From the NCBI GenBank assembly GCA_035578905.1, contig JAQJVL010000174.1, positions 414,253 to 478,252 of the forward strand: 64,000 bases of DNA. The letters run 5' to 3'. The translations under genes were made by a program, and so were the position numbers. The first letter of the stretch is position 1. Each line of letters opens with the position of its first letter. Below are positions 1 through 35,225 of the stretch, piece by piece. A model generated the notes under the pieces. It saw nothing but the letters and a program-made list of their open reading frames with translations, made no database searches and had not been told where the DNA came from. The DNA comes from Stictocephala bisonia (lineage: Eukaryota; Arthropoda; Insecta; Hemiptera; Membracidae).

Positions 1-1686
1 ACGTGAAAAATAGCAATTACGACGTTTCGACTTGGTAAAAACCCAAATCTTTTTCAAGTGCTAAAAACTAAGTTACATCTACACAAACATGTTATAAAAC
101 TACGTTCTTAAACTAATTAACTTATCTACATTAATAATTATCTACATTTTAACCTAGATCCTGGAATGGGGTACAACAAAATAAACTTCTACTAAATATA
201 AAAAATGTTAACTGGGTGAAATTAATATAACCAATTAGGCGCTGCCAAGATCACAATATCAACGAAAAAATGTTAAAACACAATTAAATTAACATTCCAA
301 TAAGACTGAAATGAGATTACATTAACTAAGCATAATTATATGGTATCTGAAGAAACACTATTAATTTAAAATAACATTAAGCATGCACCAAAATTGTATC
401 TGTGACTCGGACGGACTGAGACTACTATCTAATCTAAATTAACTATTACAATTACATTTTAACTTGAAAATACAAAAATTAGTAGGAATAGAACAATACA
501 ATAATAAAACGGGGACAAGACAAACATAGAAGTTAGACCCATGTGGGTTTGTCTCTGACCACGTCAGTCTGTGGATAGTTCTTGTGAAGTGTAGTGTGTA
601 TGTTTGACTTGTCCCCATGTTTTATCACCTTGGAAGGAACTTCGTTGACACTGCATTTGGATTAAATCATCCTCACTTCGTGCCTGGGATGTCTAGACGC
701 CATCGTTACTGCGGGTCGTAAGAATTCATCATTTTGTAATATTTGATTATTGTATTGTTCTATTCCTACTATTTTTTGTCTTTTCAGGTTAAAATGCAAT
801 TGTAGTAGTTAATTTAGATTAGGTAGGAGTCTCTGTCCGTCCGAGTCACAGATACAATTTTGGTGCATGCTTACTCTTATTTTAAATTAATATCGTTTCT
901 TCAGGTTCATTTCAGTTTTATTGGAATATTAATTTAATTGTGTTTTAACATTTTTTCGCTGATATTGTGATCTTGGCAGCGTCTAATTCGTTATATTAAT
1001 TTCACCCAGTTAACATTTTTTATATTTAGTAGAAGTTCATTTTGTTGTACCCCATTCTAGGATCTAAGTTAAATGTAGATAATTATTAATGTAGATAAGT
1101 TTATTAGTTTAAGAACGTATTTTTATAACATGATTGAAAATATACATAAGTACGACACAAGAAATTCGAATCAACTGAAAATTAAACAATGTAAATACTC
1201 AACAACACAAAAAAATCATGAGTTTATGGCTATTAAATTGTAGTTTTTTAATTAGCATAATACGTGTTGGTACATATACAGTACAAGTAAACGTCACACA
1301 ACACAAATTTATTACAATATAAGCACAAAATGCACAAATATACTACAATACAAGCACAAAATGTATATATTAAATTGTATAATAAATTGCCTTTCTATAA
1401 ATTAAGAAATATGGAAATGAAACAATTTAAAAAAATTAAATGCAACTATTTATTAGAAGAATGTTTGTACACCATTAAAGATTTTTTTTAAAAATTCAAC
1501 TGTAATTTATATGTATATTTAACTCAATTTTTATTATATTTATTATATTATATATTGTAATACCTCATTTGAGGTTTGATGCAATAAACATTATTATTAT
1601 TATTATTAGATGTAATTTAGTTTTTAGCAATTGAAAAAGATTTGGGCTTTACCAAATCGAAACGTCGTGATTGCTATTTTTCACGT
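1..1686. mobile_element. Foldback element with long inverted arms, right arm interrupted
   Basis: Bases 1-540 recur as an imperfect reverse complement at about 598-626, 738-1132 and 1609-1686. Examples are 127-185 against 1031-1098, and 1-80 against 1609-1686. The arms surround a spacer of roughly 60 to 200 bases. The left arm begins at the window edge, so the element probably extends further left. No coding sequence is recognised. The structure fits a foldback-type or long-TIR nonautonomous DNA transposon in the FoxK 3' intron. Confidence 0.75.
1133..1608 (+). mobile_element. Insertion in the foldback arm with (ATT)n tail, possibly a LINE/SINE 3' fragment
   Basis: This block separates two parts of the foldback right arm that are contiguous in the left arm. 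It ends in GCAATAAACATTATTATTATT, a short poly-ATT run at 1590-1608 typical of some non-LTR retrotransposon tails. No reading frame is recognised. The insertion nature follows from the interrupted arm; the class is inferred from the tail only. Confidence 0.5.
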
Positions 1687-24110
<22,424 letters not shown>

Positions 24111-24936
24111 CTTACAATTTTTTATGTAATTATTATTTGCTGAATAGTAAATATAAACTAAAAAAGTTATTACGCAACAGAAAAATAAAATTCTGAATAT
24201 ATTTATCTATAAATATATTATACTTCTAGTAACTATAAATCGAAGACCTAAGCTAAAATATTCAACTGGTAATGCCAAGAAAAACAAATTTTTTAAAGAA
24301 CTGATTTCTCCTCTATATTACACATAAATTACCAGTCAGATTCTGTCAGAAAGTTGTAATTTTTGCTTTATAAATAATTATTGATTTGTATATATTACAG
24401 GCAACAACTAACATATTTTTAACAATTCATAATTTTAATAATACTGTATTTTAAAACAATGGTAATCTATATTTTCTTACATAAGTAATAAGAATGAGTT
24501 GTTGTATTAATACAATTAATATTGGATATACTAAGGTGAATTTTTTATATTTCAAAATATGAAACATTATACAATTTTAATAGTATAGTAGTCTGTTTGA
24601 TTAGATTCTTTCATTAAAATTCTTTATTGTTTGGAAAACATAATTGCTTGAATTGACATTTTCAAAAATAACCTATTATAAGAGACAACATACCTTAAGC
24701 CATTACATAAAATAATAGAACAAAACTAAAACAAACTAAAAATAAGAAAAACAGGCTACCTACGCAATTAATTATTCAATGGTGATTTAATGTAGGCCTA
24801 CTCACTATTGCTTTAGATGAAAGTTTGTATAAACTCAATGGGCATTTTTAAGCAAACTCCTTGGAGCAGCTTTTTTCTACCTCATTTTTGTATATCTTGT
24901 GGTAGGCCTAACTTATTATAAAAATGTGTCTCTTAG
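24111..24936. other. Intergenic AT-rich DNA, nothing recognised
   Basis: No reading frame, repeat or RNA signature was recognised between the FoxK 5' end and the piggyBac element. Confidence 0.5.
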
Positions 24937-27279
24937 CCTCCTGAGACCGCTGATTTTTTTTTACTTTTCTAAGCTGAAACCCAATGTACTTATATAAGAA
25001 CATTACCACTGAGTCCTGGCAAAAACTCTTAGCCAATCACAACGTAAGCCGAATGTCCTTCTATAAGCCGCTCTAAATAAACAAACCGTCTATGGCTAAG
25101 TAGTTGTTATGGCGCCGACCAGATTGCAGCACCAATCACGTGGTAGTTATAGTTGATTAGGTAGTTCTTCATGTGACCGCCAGAGCACTCTGCATGGTTG
25201 ATCTCTCTGTCATATCAGGATGGCGTCAGACAGGAGCCGGTCAAGCGAAAGTAATTCTCGTTGTAAGTATTGAAAGTTAAAGATCTTCATTCATTAATCA
25301 ATTGAAATGTTGTCTAGACATGTTACAGTTACATTTGCATGTGTTTATTGATAAATTAACACAATTATTGTATGTTAAATATATTGTTAAATTATATGTA
25401 CTTATATAAGGCACTTTGGTCTCAATATCATGAACCGGTATTTCATGCAGTACCTTCTAAAAGTACATTCGGCTTCAATTTAGTCAGATCTACGTTTGTC
25501 TGTGAAAGAAATGAAGGTATGGCTTGGCATAACTTTTGTTATGTCTGCACTTCAGTATCCGATAATGCGGATGTATTGGGAAAAAGAATATAGGGTGCCT
25601 TTGATAGCTGATGCTATGACAAGAGATAGATATTTTTTTATAAGAGGCTCCTTAAAGTGGTGTTTGATAATGAGGTATCTGATGAAATGAGAAGAAGTGA
25701 CAGACTCTGGAAAGTAAGGCCTGTTCTAGACAAAATCTTAGCAGGATGTATGAAACAACCCAGAAATCAATTTGTGTGGACGAAATGATGATCCCTTTTA
25801 GTGGTAGATGTAACATGAAACAATATATGCCAGATAAACCTAATCCGGTGGGATTAAAGGTGTTTGTCTCAGCAAACCCTAACCCCACATGTGCTTGGGA
25901 ATGTAGGTTTTTTTACAGTGAAGGTAAAAGGTTTGTGATTTCACTGTATATCAAGGCCAAAATACGTTCCCAGATGAGATGAACCAAGGTTTTGTTATCA
26001 GCAAGTTCTGTATTACACTTGACAAGATCGTTAGTTCCTGGACACATATTATATCATGACAGATGGTTCACTTCAGTGAAGCTAGCACACGAGCTGAGTA
26101 AAAGGGGCTTTAGGTGCTCAGGAACTATAATGCAGAATCGCATTCCTAAAAATAATGACCTCATAAAAGATAAGACTTTTAAAAAAGGAGAAAGAGGATC
26201 AACCTGTGTTTCAGTCGTGAAGATGGTGTCATTTCTCTAACCAAATGGCTTGATAATAAGCCAGTGGTAATGTTATCAACACATGAAAGTAAAGATCCAA
26301 AGGTAGAAAAACGCTTTGTCAATGTTTCTCAACCGAAAGTTATCCAGTCGTACAACAAAAATATGGGAGGCGTAGATTTGGCCAACCGCATGATCTCGTA
26401 CTGCCCTTCCAAAGCACGTACTAAGAAGTGCATTTTGCACGTACTAAGAAGCACGTACTTCGGTGCATTTTGCATTTTTTTGACCTGGGTGTAAGTAACG
26501 CTTGGTTGCAGATGAGACATGTCAAACAAAAATTGAATGCTAGAGCAAAAGACATACCTCAACTGAGGACATTCAAAATTGAATATGGACGAAGACTAAT
26601 TGAAGCAAACGATACTCAGGAAGAGATATTAGAAGAGGATGAGGAGGAAGAGCAAACAGAGGGCATTGGAGGTGGTGGAGACGGACGGATGGTGGGACTA
26701 CCTTCTGTTGAAAGAAGAAAACAAGGAGCTGTGCACCTACCTGATGTGTTAACTGGAATACAAAAAAGATGCCGTGGCACTAAATGTACTAAAAAGACTT
26801 CTGTATCCTGCATACAAGCAAAGTGTATCTGTGCCTTATGGGGAACCGAAATTGCTTCAAGAAATTTCATACACAGTAACTTGCAGATTTTAAAACTTAC
26901 ATATAAGCTATTTTACTATAAAGTATTTTCTTTATTTGTGTTTTTTGAGTAAAATAACTTTGTTTATTGAAATGTGTGTTTACTTATTGTACCCTTTTAA
27001 TGACCGGATGTCCTTTTATAAGGACATCTCAATATTAGTTTAAAAGGTGGATAATATTTTTTTCTCTATTTTTCCCTTCATTTTGGTTACATATTTAGAG
27101 GGTATTTAACATCAAAACCTTATTATTACAATTTTTAATTTTCAGGACTGAAATGGTTCTGAAGTAATTGTCCTTATAGAAGGACATTCGGCTTTTGTCA
27201 TACTCGTTTCTGACAAAATCTTAGGACTCAGTACAGTTAATACCTATGTCCTTATAAAAGGCGGTTAGGTCCCAGGAGG
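24937..27279 (+). mobile_element. piggyBac element, about 2.3 kb, degraded
   Basis: The left end CCTCCTGAGACCGCTGA (24937) and the complement of the right end CCTCCTGGGACC (ending 27279) are inverted repeats. The flanks TTAG and ATAA look like mutated TTAA. Five subterminal copies of a palindrome close to ATGTCCTTATAAAAGGACAT occur, at about 24983, 25050, 27006, 27168 and 27245. The transposase relic lies between them. Confidence 0.8.
25220..26880 (+). pseudogene. piggyBac transposase, frameshifted
   Basis: A transposase of the DDE_Tnp_1_7 family, which excises and inserts at TTAA. Segments in different frames follow in the right order. There is a serine-rich MASDRSRSSESNS start at 25220. 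KVWLGITFVMSALQYPIMR...YWEKEY lies near 25510. [22 protein letters not shown] at 25770-25850 carries the first catalytic Asp. GHILYHDRWFTSVKLAHEL near 26050 carries the second Asp. NKNMGGVDLANRMISYCPSKAR near 26365 carries the third. An acidic stretch and a CxxxxC...CxxxxC zinc-ribbon-like C terminus (RCRGTKC...CIQAKC) end near 26850. At least four frame changes and a missing N-terminal portion make it nonfunctional. Confidence 0.88.
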
Positions 27280-27423
27280 ATAAAAAAAAAGATGAAATAT
27301 TTTCTGTTTTGTTGTATCAGTGTCATGTTTCTGCCTAGTATTTATTGTTTTTTAATTTTTAAGTAGAGTTTAATTTTCCCAGTAGGGGTAGTTTTAGGGG
27401 TTGTCCAATATATTGAGAAATAA

Positions 27424-28195
27424 TAAATTATGTTCTAGAACAAGAAACAATTATCATTTTCAATACCCAAAATCCAACATATAAATTGCTTTTTTAATTT
27501 TTCTCAGCAGGAGTGGTTTTAGGGGTTGAAACCTGTGACATATAGATGAATACATTCTACAACAGGAAATACAATATATTCTGAGTATACAAACGTGATT
27601 TTAACATATAATATGTTTCAGACTATTATTTTTAATTTTTTATCAATAGTGGTGGTTTCCCCCTAAAAAGTAACAACGCCTATCCATTGAGGTCACGTTT
27701 GAACTAAATGGTTGGGCAAGCTTAACTCCAAATTTACAGTTGAATCATTGCTTTGCTAAAGAATTTCAGAGTAATGTTCTGTTTTTACGTTCAGATACTG
27801 GACTAAATTATGTTCTAGAACAAGAAACAATTATCATTTTCAATACCCAAAAATCCAACATATTTTCAACATATAAATTGCTTTTTTAATTTTTCTCAGC
27901 AGGAGTGGTTTTAGGGGTTGAAACCTGTGACATATAGATGAATACATTCTACAACAGGAAATACAATATATTCTGAGTATACAAACATGATTTTAACATA
28001 TATTATGTTTCAGACTATTATTTTTAATTTTTTATCAATAGTGGTGGTTTCCCCCTAAAAAGTAACAACGCCTATCCATTGAGGTCACGTTTGAACTAAA
28101 TGGTTGGACAAGCTTAACTCCAAATTTACAGTTGAATCATTGCTTTGCTAAAGAATTTCAGAGTTATGTTCTGTTTTTACGATCAGATACTGGAC
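27424..28195. repeat. Tandem duplication, 380 + 392 bp
   Basis: Bases 27424-27803 are repeated almost identically at 27804-28195. The second copy has an extra block of about 12 bases (TTTTCAACAT region near 27860) and a few substitutions, for example GTTCAGATAC against GATCAGATAC. No coding potential is seen. Confidence 0.92.
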
Positions 28196-28550
28196 TATAG
28201 CTGTACTCGTTAATGAAGCATTATCCGATCTATGTTTACATGACATCTTTTCATTTTTTTACAAGTTGAATGTGCTGCTGAAATGGGCAGAATTTCTTAA
28301 ATTACCTTTATATTAGGGTGAGTTAGTGAAAGATGCGTATGGGAACAATGGTGAAGAAGATCCAAGTAAGAAGTTTTAGATATGAAAAAATATTTTATGC
28401 AAAATATTCTATGGAAAAATACATAAACAAACTTGTGTAACAATTGAAATAAGACTTTGAAATTATCCTCAAGAAGTAGGCATTGAAAAAAAAAACACTT
28501 CCTCTGGGGCTGAAGTTCTCTTTCGAATGTGGCTTAGTTTGACTTATTAA

Positions 28551-28981
28551 GAGTCTGTAGAGCCTGTTGGAGGCTGTCGGCCATGTTGGTTTTAAACCTA
28601 AAAGAACAATGTTATTTTAGAATTGGATGTACGATCAAGGGTATCCAAACTAAAAAGTTATTTTTAAACAGATTTTTTCCAAAAAAATTGAATGTGATTA
28701 AGAATAAAATTGCGCTTTGGAATTGCTTTGTGAATTCGTAATTAGTTGTAAAGAAAAAATATATAAAATATTTAGTTTGAAATTTTTATTTTTACCTCTT
28801 TTTCAAAACTAGGAGTATATCTTATAAATATAAAAAACAAACATAATGTGCAATATGACAACGTTTAAAATAACACCTCATACACAACTTTTTGTCAATA
28901 AATAACAGAAAAATATGGATTCGCAAATAACATAGTTCTTACGAGATTAAAACCAACATGGCCAACAGCCTCTGCAGATTC
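28551..28981. mobile_element. TTAA-flanked MITE, family A copy 1
   Basis: TTAA at 28547-28550 and 28982-28985 flank inverted ends close to GAGTCTGCAGAGGCTGTCGG then CCATGTTGG. The left end has a small internal duplication (GAGCCTGTTGGAGGCTG). Two relatives lie at 34309-34694 and 37595-38001. Confidence 0.8.
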
Positions 28982-29079
28982 TTAATAACATTGAATATTA
29001 ATTGGTAAAATGATTTTGGTGTTTTCAATATTTTTTTAAAACTAGAGTCTCATATATAATTTATTTGACTCTTTGTTTG

Positions 29080-29684
29080 TTTGAACTCCTGTTTGGCTAA
29101 ATAGTGTTCATATTAAAAAGGTCTATATCTAACTTAATAGGGTCATGAGAGCTATTAGTGGCACTCTAATGTCAACTCCTTGGCTCACAGTGCTGTGCAA
29201 TATAGCTCCTCCAGAGATAAGACGTCAGGAGGCACTACTCAAAGAATTCAATAAGATCTGGAATGGGCACCTACCCATTACAAAGGGCTTAAAATCTCGA
29301 AACCCACCTCTACGTACTGCTTTCCATTTGAGCAGATCAAACTTCTCACCCAATACCAACTGGGCCGTAGTGTGGAACAATTCTGATGGATGTAATAAGT
29401 TCTTTATTAACGATCCTGCAATACCTGTTGGTGGGATGAACCTCCCTTGTAGGGAGTGGACACTGTTAAATCGGTTTCGAACTGGCGTTGGCAGATGCAA
29501 TTCCTGGAAGAATAAATGGGGATTGACAGTAGATCAGTCATATGATTACGAGGAGTCTATCCAAACAATGGATCACATAGTTACAGAGTGCCCTCTGCAC
29601 TCTTTTACGGAGGGATTGGTCAGCATACACAGAATCAGTGAGGCAGATGTTAGATGGCTCAATGGATTGGACTTAGCTTTGTGA
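29080..29684 (+). pseudogene. LINE ORF2 C-terminal fragment
   Basis: Encodes the tail of a non-LTR retrotransposon ORF2: LNRVMRAISGTLMSTPWL, LCNIAPPEIRRQEALL, WTLLNRFRTGVGRCNSWKNK, then QTMDHIVTECPLHSF and a final WLNGLDLAL. This order is typical of the region after reverse transcriptase in APE-type LINEs. A stop just before LNRV sits where these proteins usually have Gln (TAA in place of CAA), so the copy is dead and 5'-truncated. A (TA)n run at 29811-29838 follows about 125 bases after the stop and may be the element's tail. Confidence 0.8.
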
Positions 29685-29810
29685 CGGGAGATCACTTTAC
29701 TTTTTATAATCAATGAATCATGACATGGACAATCATGACTTTTAGATATTTATCCAAATATACATCGCAGCTTTATAATAAACAAATGATAACTGACAAC
29801 AAACAATACG

Positions 29811-29838
<28 letters not shown>
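29811..29838. repeat. (TA)n microsatellite
   Basis: An uninterrupted AT dinucleotide run 3' of the LINE fragment. Confidence 0.95.
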
Positions 29839-29843
<5 letters not shown>

Positions 29844-29980
29844 TTAACTTAGTATAAATGTAGCCAAATGTGAAGAGTTTTTTCATGACATGTAGTTAAT
29901 GCAAATATATAAATAGGCCACTTAGGAAGTGACCTTCTGAATACATTTGTGCGAGAGATGCACTGATTGGTGGAAGTGAC

Positions 29981-30006
29981 ATATATATATATATATATAT
30001 ATATAT
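29981..30006. repeat. (TA)n microsatellite
   Basis: A second AT run about 145 bases after the first. Confidence 0.95.
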
Positions 30007-31560
30007 CTTCCCCCATTGAATCGTTTCATTAAAACATAGGAAGACGATAGGCTGAGGGCTGCCAGCGCAGTACCAAGCCCCGCCTACTACGTCATTATCA
30101 GCACTAATGAATCAATGATTAGTTAAATCATTGATAATAATGATTAAATTAAATCATTCAAATAACAATTATAGTGAAGACAATAACTCAATGAACAATA
30201 ATCTAAACAATAAATAACGATTAATTAAACAAACTTGTACAGTTCATTACAAATTTTTTACAACTAAACACTGTGGCTAAAGTTGGACACTTGAGGGCGG
30301 AAGTTGGTCACACCCGTAATGTACGGCAGCTGAGCAGTGGAGTGATCTCCATCCAATGCTAAACCCTTAAGTACGCTAAAAATAACACGCAAGTCACTTT
30401 CTGTCCAGCCCAGTTTTGTCCAGCTCTTTAGCTTTTACCATTGATTATATACGACAGTATCAAATGTAATAATCGATTATTGTGATTGTTTTGAACATTA
30501 ATTACAACCTTAATATTTTGTTTATATTTTAGTAGAAACACGTTTCTCCTTTGTAACGTTCATGTAGTTAGAAAGTCATACATGAATGCACATCAAATTT
30601 CGCCTTGAGAAGAGGCCAATCTAGGGGCTAAAAATATAGGGTTATGTTCTGTTGTGTTAAGCTATGGCATCATTAAAGAAATCTGTTATGATATTTTCTA
30701 AACAAACACTTTCTTAGTATAACTTAAACTAAGCAATAAGCCTATTATTTATTTCCGTAAGTGTGATGAAAGTTTTCTAAAATTGTTGCGACTTTACTAA
30801 CCAGATTTTCATTTAGTTGTTTTTTAATGTCACAGTAGTTCTGAGATATATAAATCCAGCATGATAACAATGATGAGTTGAGTAAGTCAAGTTTTTAATG
30901 GATTTAGCATAAATAAAAATGCCATTTAAAGAGATGGAACCGTTGATATTTTTAAGTTACGAAACGCCCATGCACACTGGTTCTATAAGTAAGCCTTGAT
31001 CCGTATATAGCCATTTTCCGTAACGTAAAAATAAATAAAAGTTCTGCTTTCAAGGCCCACTCTGTATTGTATAATTATGATTGAATATTTTGTGTCTGAT
31101 TTTAGGAAACAACAAGTCTAATTTGTAGAGAAGACTAACTGCATCGTAGTTAAAAATGTTAAATTAGAAATAAACAGAGGATGCGCTAAGTCTTCCTTTT
31201 AAAAATCAAAATTGTCATTTAGTCAGAATTAATTATAGAATATGAAACACATCCCTAACCAATTGAAAATTCAATCAATTGAATAATTATAAAGCTGAAC
31301 ATTTCATTGTTGTTAAAAAATACTAATAAAACATAATAATTACCTCTTCATTTTATTTATACTTATTTATTTATTCACATTAATATATATTTATATTCAT
31401 TTATGCACTGGTTTACAGAGAACGAGTTTAGATGTTAAGACAATCGGTTGGTTTTTTTTAAAGAATTGATAACACTCAACGAGCCAATCAAATCTAAGTA
31501 TTTTAATCGCGCGCTTTTAGAGCGGGAACATCCCCAATTCCTTACCCCTCTCACTTCATT
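30007..31560. other. Intergenic region with one GC-richer patch
   Basis: Mostly AT-rich. A patch at 30260-30430 (AGTTGGACACTTGAGGGCGG and following) is GC-richer but not open or recognisable. No gene found. Confidence 0.4.
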
Positions 31561-31724
31561 TCTCATTATAGCTCAACTATTGTTTGGAGATGGCGGCCGG
31601 ACTTTTAGCTCCAACACTTTTTCTAAATTCGACATAATTATAATAATTTAACTAACTTGAGCTATTGCGATAATCACAGAAGTGTCCGCGAGTGTTATAA
31701 TGTTGTATTCACAACTCTGTTTAG
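31540..31724 (+). promoter_or_regulatory. Possible promoter and first noncoding exon of a plus-strand transcript
   Basis: Contains GAGATGGCGGCCGG, which matches the YY1/Pho-type ATGGCGGC motif often near transcription starts. It ends in a strong donor TTTAG|GTAAGT at 31724/31725. The surrounding DNA is GC-richer than its neighbourhood. No long reading frame starts in it. Confidence 0.35.
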
Positions 31725-32830
31725 GTAAGTTTCCTTTTCTTTTACTCCTATTTCCGTATTAGGCTTGATGATAATATAGGTACTCGTATATGTAATATAC
31801 CATCATATTTTTAGAATATTACTGTAAAATTACTTCCATTGTATTCTAAACAAAATGTCTAAATTAATAAGAAAAAGAATTTATACTTATAAACTCCAGT
31901 TATTTTAGGCTTTTCGTTGCAATGTGTTAGTTTTAAATATTATGTAAATATGCTATCTATTTTTGCCTATGACTTTAATTACGGACTTCCTTAACGTACG
32001 GGTTTTACCAAGATTTATATACGCAAACTTATGAATTTTGGTTGCTGGCAACAATCTTATGAACTTTGATTACTGGCAACAATAGTGATGAAATGCATCG
32101 TCATAAAATGCCTCTTTACGATATTGCAATAATTATATTTATTTGGTAGTACCTTTCGTGATATATCAGTCACGTTCTATTATGATCTGTTTTTATTTTA
32201 CTTGTAGTCGCAACTGTATATGGACAGTCGAAACAAGTGTATTTTTGGGAAGGTATTTTAGGTCAATTGATTGTTGTATGCTAACTTTGTATATCAAAGT
32301 AATTAATGTTTCCTTATTGTTTATATTGCACAAAATATAAAATATTATTCTATCGAGATTTCTGCAATATTACCCAATTTGTATTGTAATCTATGGATGT
32401 ACAATTATGGTAATATTTATTAGTGCTGCTAGAATTTCATATCCAAGTATACAATGGTAGTTAATTTATATCTTAAGCTTTTGACTAGGAAAATATTCAT
32501 CTAGATTATCTAGAATAACACAACGTAATTTAACCCCCCCCCCCACACTGCCCCAACCCTCAAGTTAAAGGGCTTGTTAATAATAAACCTAAAGATCTGT
32601 TAATGTATAACTTAAAATTACATTTTTCTACATTTAAAAAATAATATGTTAAAGAAAAATTAGAATTGTATAGGGGTTGAGGTAAAAAAAAAATAGGTTA
32701 AGTACTGTAAAACAGTTTTTTGATACAATTAGGCCTATATGTATGGGATGATTGTAACTGCCAAGCAATTAACTTGGATGAATTTTACTTATAAATAAGG
32801 AGATAGTACATTATTAAATAGTACGGAAAT
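31725..32830. other. AT-rich DNA, nothing recognised
   Basis: If the donor at 31724 is used, this is intronic. It contains a C-run near 32535 and no gene or repeat that I recognise. Confidence 0.4.
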
Positions 32831-33640
32831 CATACCTTACAGGATGAGTGGGTGGGGTGGTTACTAGTTATTGCTGTATAAATAGGGTGGATGTAAACAT
32901 TGATAGTCATCATAGTGTATAATGTGGGTGGGATGGTACACAGTTTTTACCATTTATATAAGGTGGTAAGGTGTGTCATCAAGAGTCATCAGAGTGTATA
33001 GAGTGGGTGGGTGGGGCGCTAGACAGTTTTTACCTTGTAGGTGTCACAATCCAGTAGTCTACACAGTGTTTCAGGTGGCAGGGTGGGATGGTACACAATT
33101 TTTACCATTTCAGGTGGGAAGTTGTAATCATCTGCAGTCATCATAGTGTATAGGATGAGTGGTAGGATGGTTAACAGTTTCTAACACTTGAAGTGGGAAG
33201 TTGTTATCATCAATAGACTACATTGTGTATCGGTGAGTGGGTCGGATGGTATACAGTTTTTACCTTATAAGGTGGGAAGGTGCCTTACCTAGACATCATA
33301 GGTTTAGTGGGTGATATGGTAAACAGTTTTTACCACGCGAAGTTTCCAAGTGTCATGATCTATAGTCATCTTAGTGTATGTACAGGTGCGTGGAAGGGAT
33401 AGTATACAGTTTTTACCTTATAAAGTAAAGAGACGTTATCGTCTATAGTCATCATAGTGGATAAGATGAGTGAGTAGGATGATTAAGAGTTTTTACCAAG
33501 TGAAGTGGGTAGGTGTTACCATAGTGTTTATGTGCGTGGGTGGAATAGTATTTAGTTTTTACCTTTTAAACTGGGTTAGGTGACATCATAGTCTATAAGG
33601 TGAGTTGTGGTAGGATAAGTAGTTATTACCTTACATTGAT
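32830..33640. repeat. Decayed minisatellite, units of about 90-120 bp
   Basis: Repeats of GGTGGGATGGTACACAGTTTTTACC followed by AGTCATCATAGTGTATA, with irregular spacing and many substitutions. At least seven cores of CAGTTTTTACC are visible. Confidence 0.8.
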
Positions 33641-34308
33641 TTATCATTTATTTAATTATTTTACCCGTTCACAGTACATGATAAAAACTGTAGACTGTTG
33701 CATACCTTTAAAGAGATATTTTTTGTTTACCATCTTACCAACTCATCATATGCACTATTAATGATAATTAATGCAGTACAAGTAATTATTAATGATAATT
33801 AATGATAACACTTATTCACAGTAATAAATATTTACCATCCCACTATGTTGCCATAAAATACACCATAGGGATTATAACTTGTACACTTTTATACAAATCG
33901 AAACTATGGACAGTAAGAACCACGCACCATTGTATATGGTAAGGATTACTCATCCTCACATATATCACCATATAAAAAAATCATGAATATTGGACTGTGT
34001 GTCATATATAAACACATGTCCATGGAAAAACCATAAAAAAGTGCATACTGTATTTTTACAGGATGGTCAATTCATGAAAATAAATATATGCATATGTTCT
34101 TGTGGTTTAAGGGGGTTGCCAAGACATGTATGTGTAAAGGGCGTAGTGTTAGTCCTTAATTAGGATGGGTGGATGGGTTAGTAGGTCATCAGGATTATGA
34201 GTTTAGGAGGGATGGAACCAAGGTGGGAGGTGTTCAGGACCACTTGTATGTGTGTGTGTATAGTGGGTGGAGTCAGTGGTGGATCCAGTATTCAGCCAAG
34301 TGGGCTAA

Positions 34309-34694
34309 GTTTGCAGAGACTGTCGGCCATGTTGGTTTTAGTCCCATAAGAACCGAACAATGTTATTTTCGAACCGGAAATATGATCACGTGTAATCAAA
34401 CTAAACAGTTGTTTTATAACGGATTTTCCCTAAACAAATTGCATTTGATGAGTAGTGAAATTGCGCTTTGGAATTGCTTTACAAATTCCTAAATAGTTTT
34501 AGAAAAAAGATATAAAAATGTTTAGTTTTTATTTTTACCTTATATGTAAAGCAAACGCAATGCGCAATATGATAACGTTTTAAATGAAACCTCATACAGA
34601 CTTTTGGTTAGTAAAAAACGAAAAAATATGGATTCGCAAATAACATTGTTCTTATGGCATTACAACCAACATGGCGGACAGCCTCTACAAACTC
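34309..34694. mobile_element. TTAA-flanked MITE, family A copy 2
   Basis: The left end GTTTGCAGAGACTGTCGGCC lies only 35 bases inside the hAT terminus. The right end is GCCTCTACAAACTC followed by TTAA (34695-34698). Left flank CTAA. The interior matches copy 1, for example GAAATTGCGCTTTGGAATTG against AAAATTGCGCTTTGGAATTG. Confidence 0.8.
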
Positions 34695-34814
34695 TTAAAG
34701 TATTTAAAACCAAACTGGTCCGATAATGGATGACTCCCCAATTCCCTCATTACTCTTGCACTCAATAGTTTTGCCAAATAACCATTCTTCACCTGTCATT
34801 AAGAAACATAATAA

Positions 34815-35225
34815 TGGTGGCGCAGTGCTGTAACCTAGCTACATGGGGACAAAGTGTTTGGGAGATTGTAGGCGATAGGTTGGATGCTCGGTCCTCTTAA
34901 TACCGACATGGCGTCCGCTTGATGGTTGCTATCGGCATGGACACTACTAGAGAAATCTGGGGTGTCCATGTTGGGTGGTAATCATTGTGCGGATGTTATG
35001 TGGGGGAGATAACTGAGTATCAGGCTTGTCAATTAGCTGACAATCAGACCAGCACTACATGGTTCGTATTTTACGTAAAGCTGTAGGTCCCTTAGTTGCC
35101 CTGGCTGTTGGGCTATTAATAAATTGCCCTTTCTGAGGAACAGTTGAACTCAGTTAGTAACTAGACTACACTCATCCACACTCATCCTACACTCATATAA
35201 CCATTCATATTCGCCTTAAAATACC
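34815..35225 (+). mobile_element. SINE family B, copy 1
   Basis: Begins GGTGGCGCAGTGCTGTAACC, with a degenerate B-box near 34880 (GATAGGTTGGATGCTCGG). It shares its whole 400-bp body with 56531-56976 and 58584-59010. Ends with the common 3' segment CACTCATCC...TTCATATTCGCC. Confidence 0.8.
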
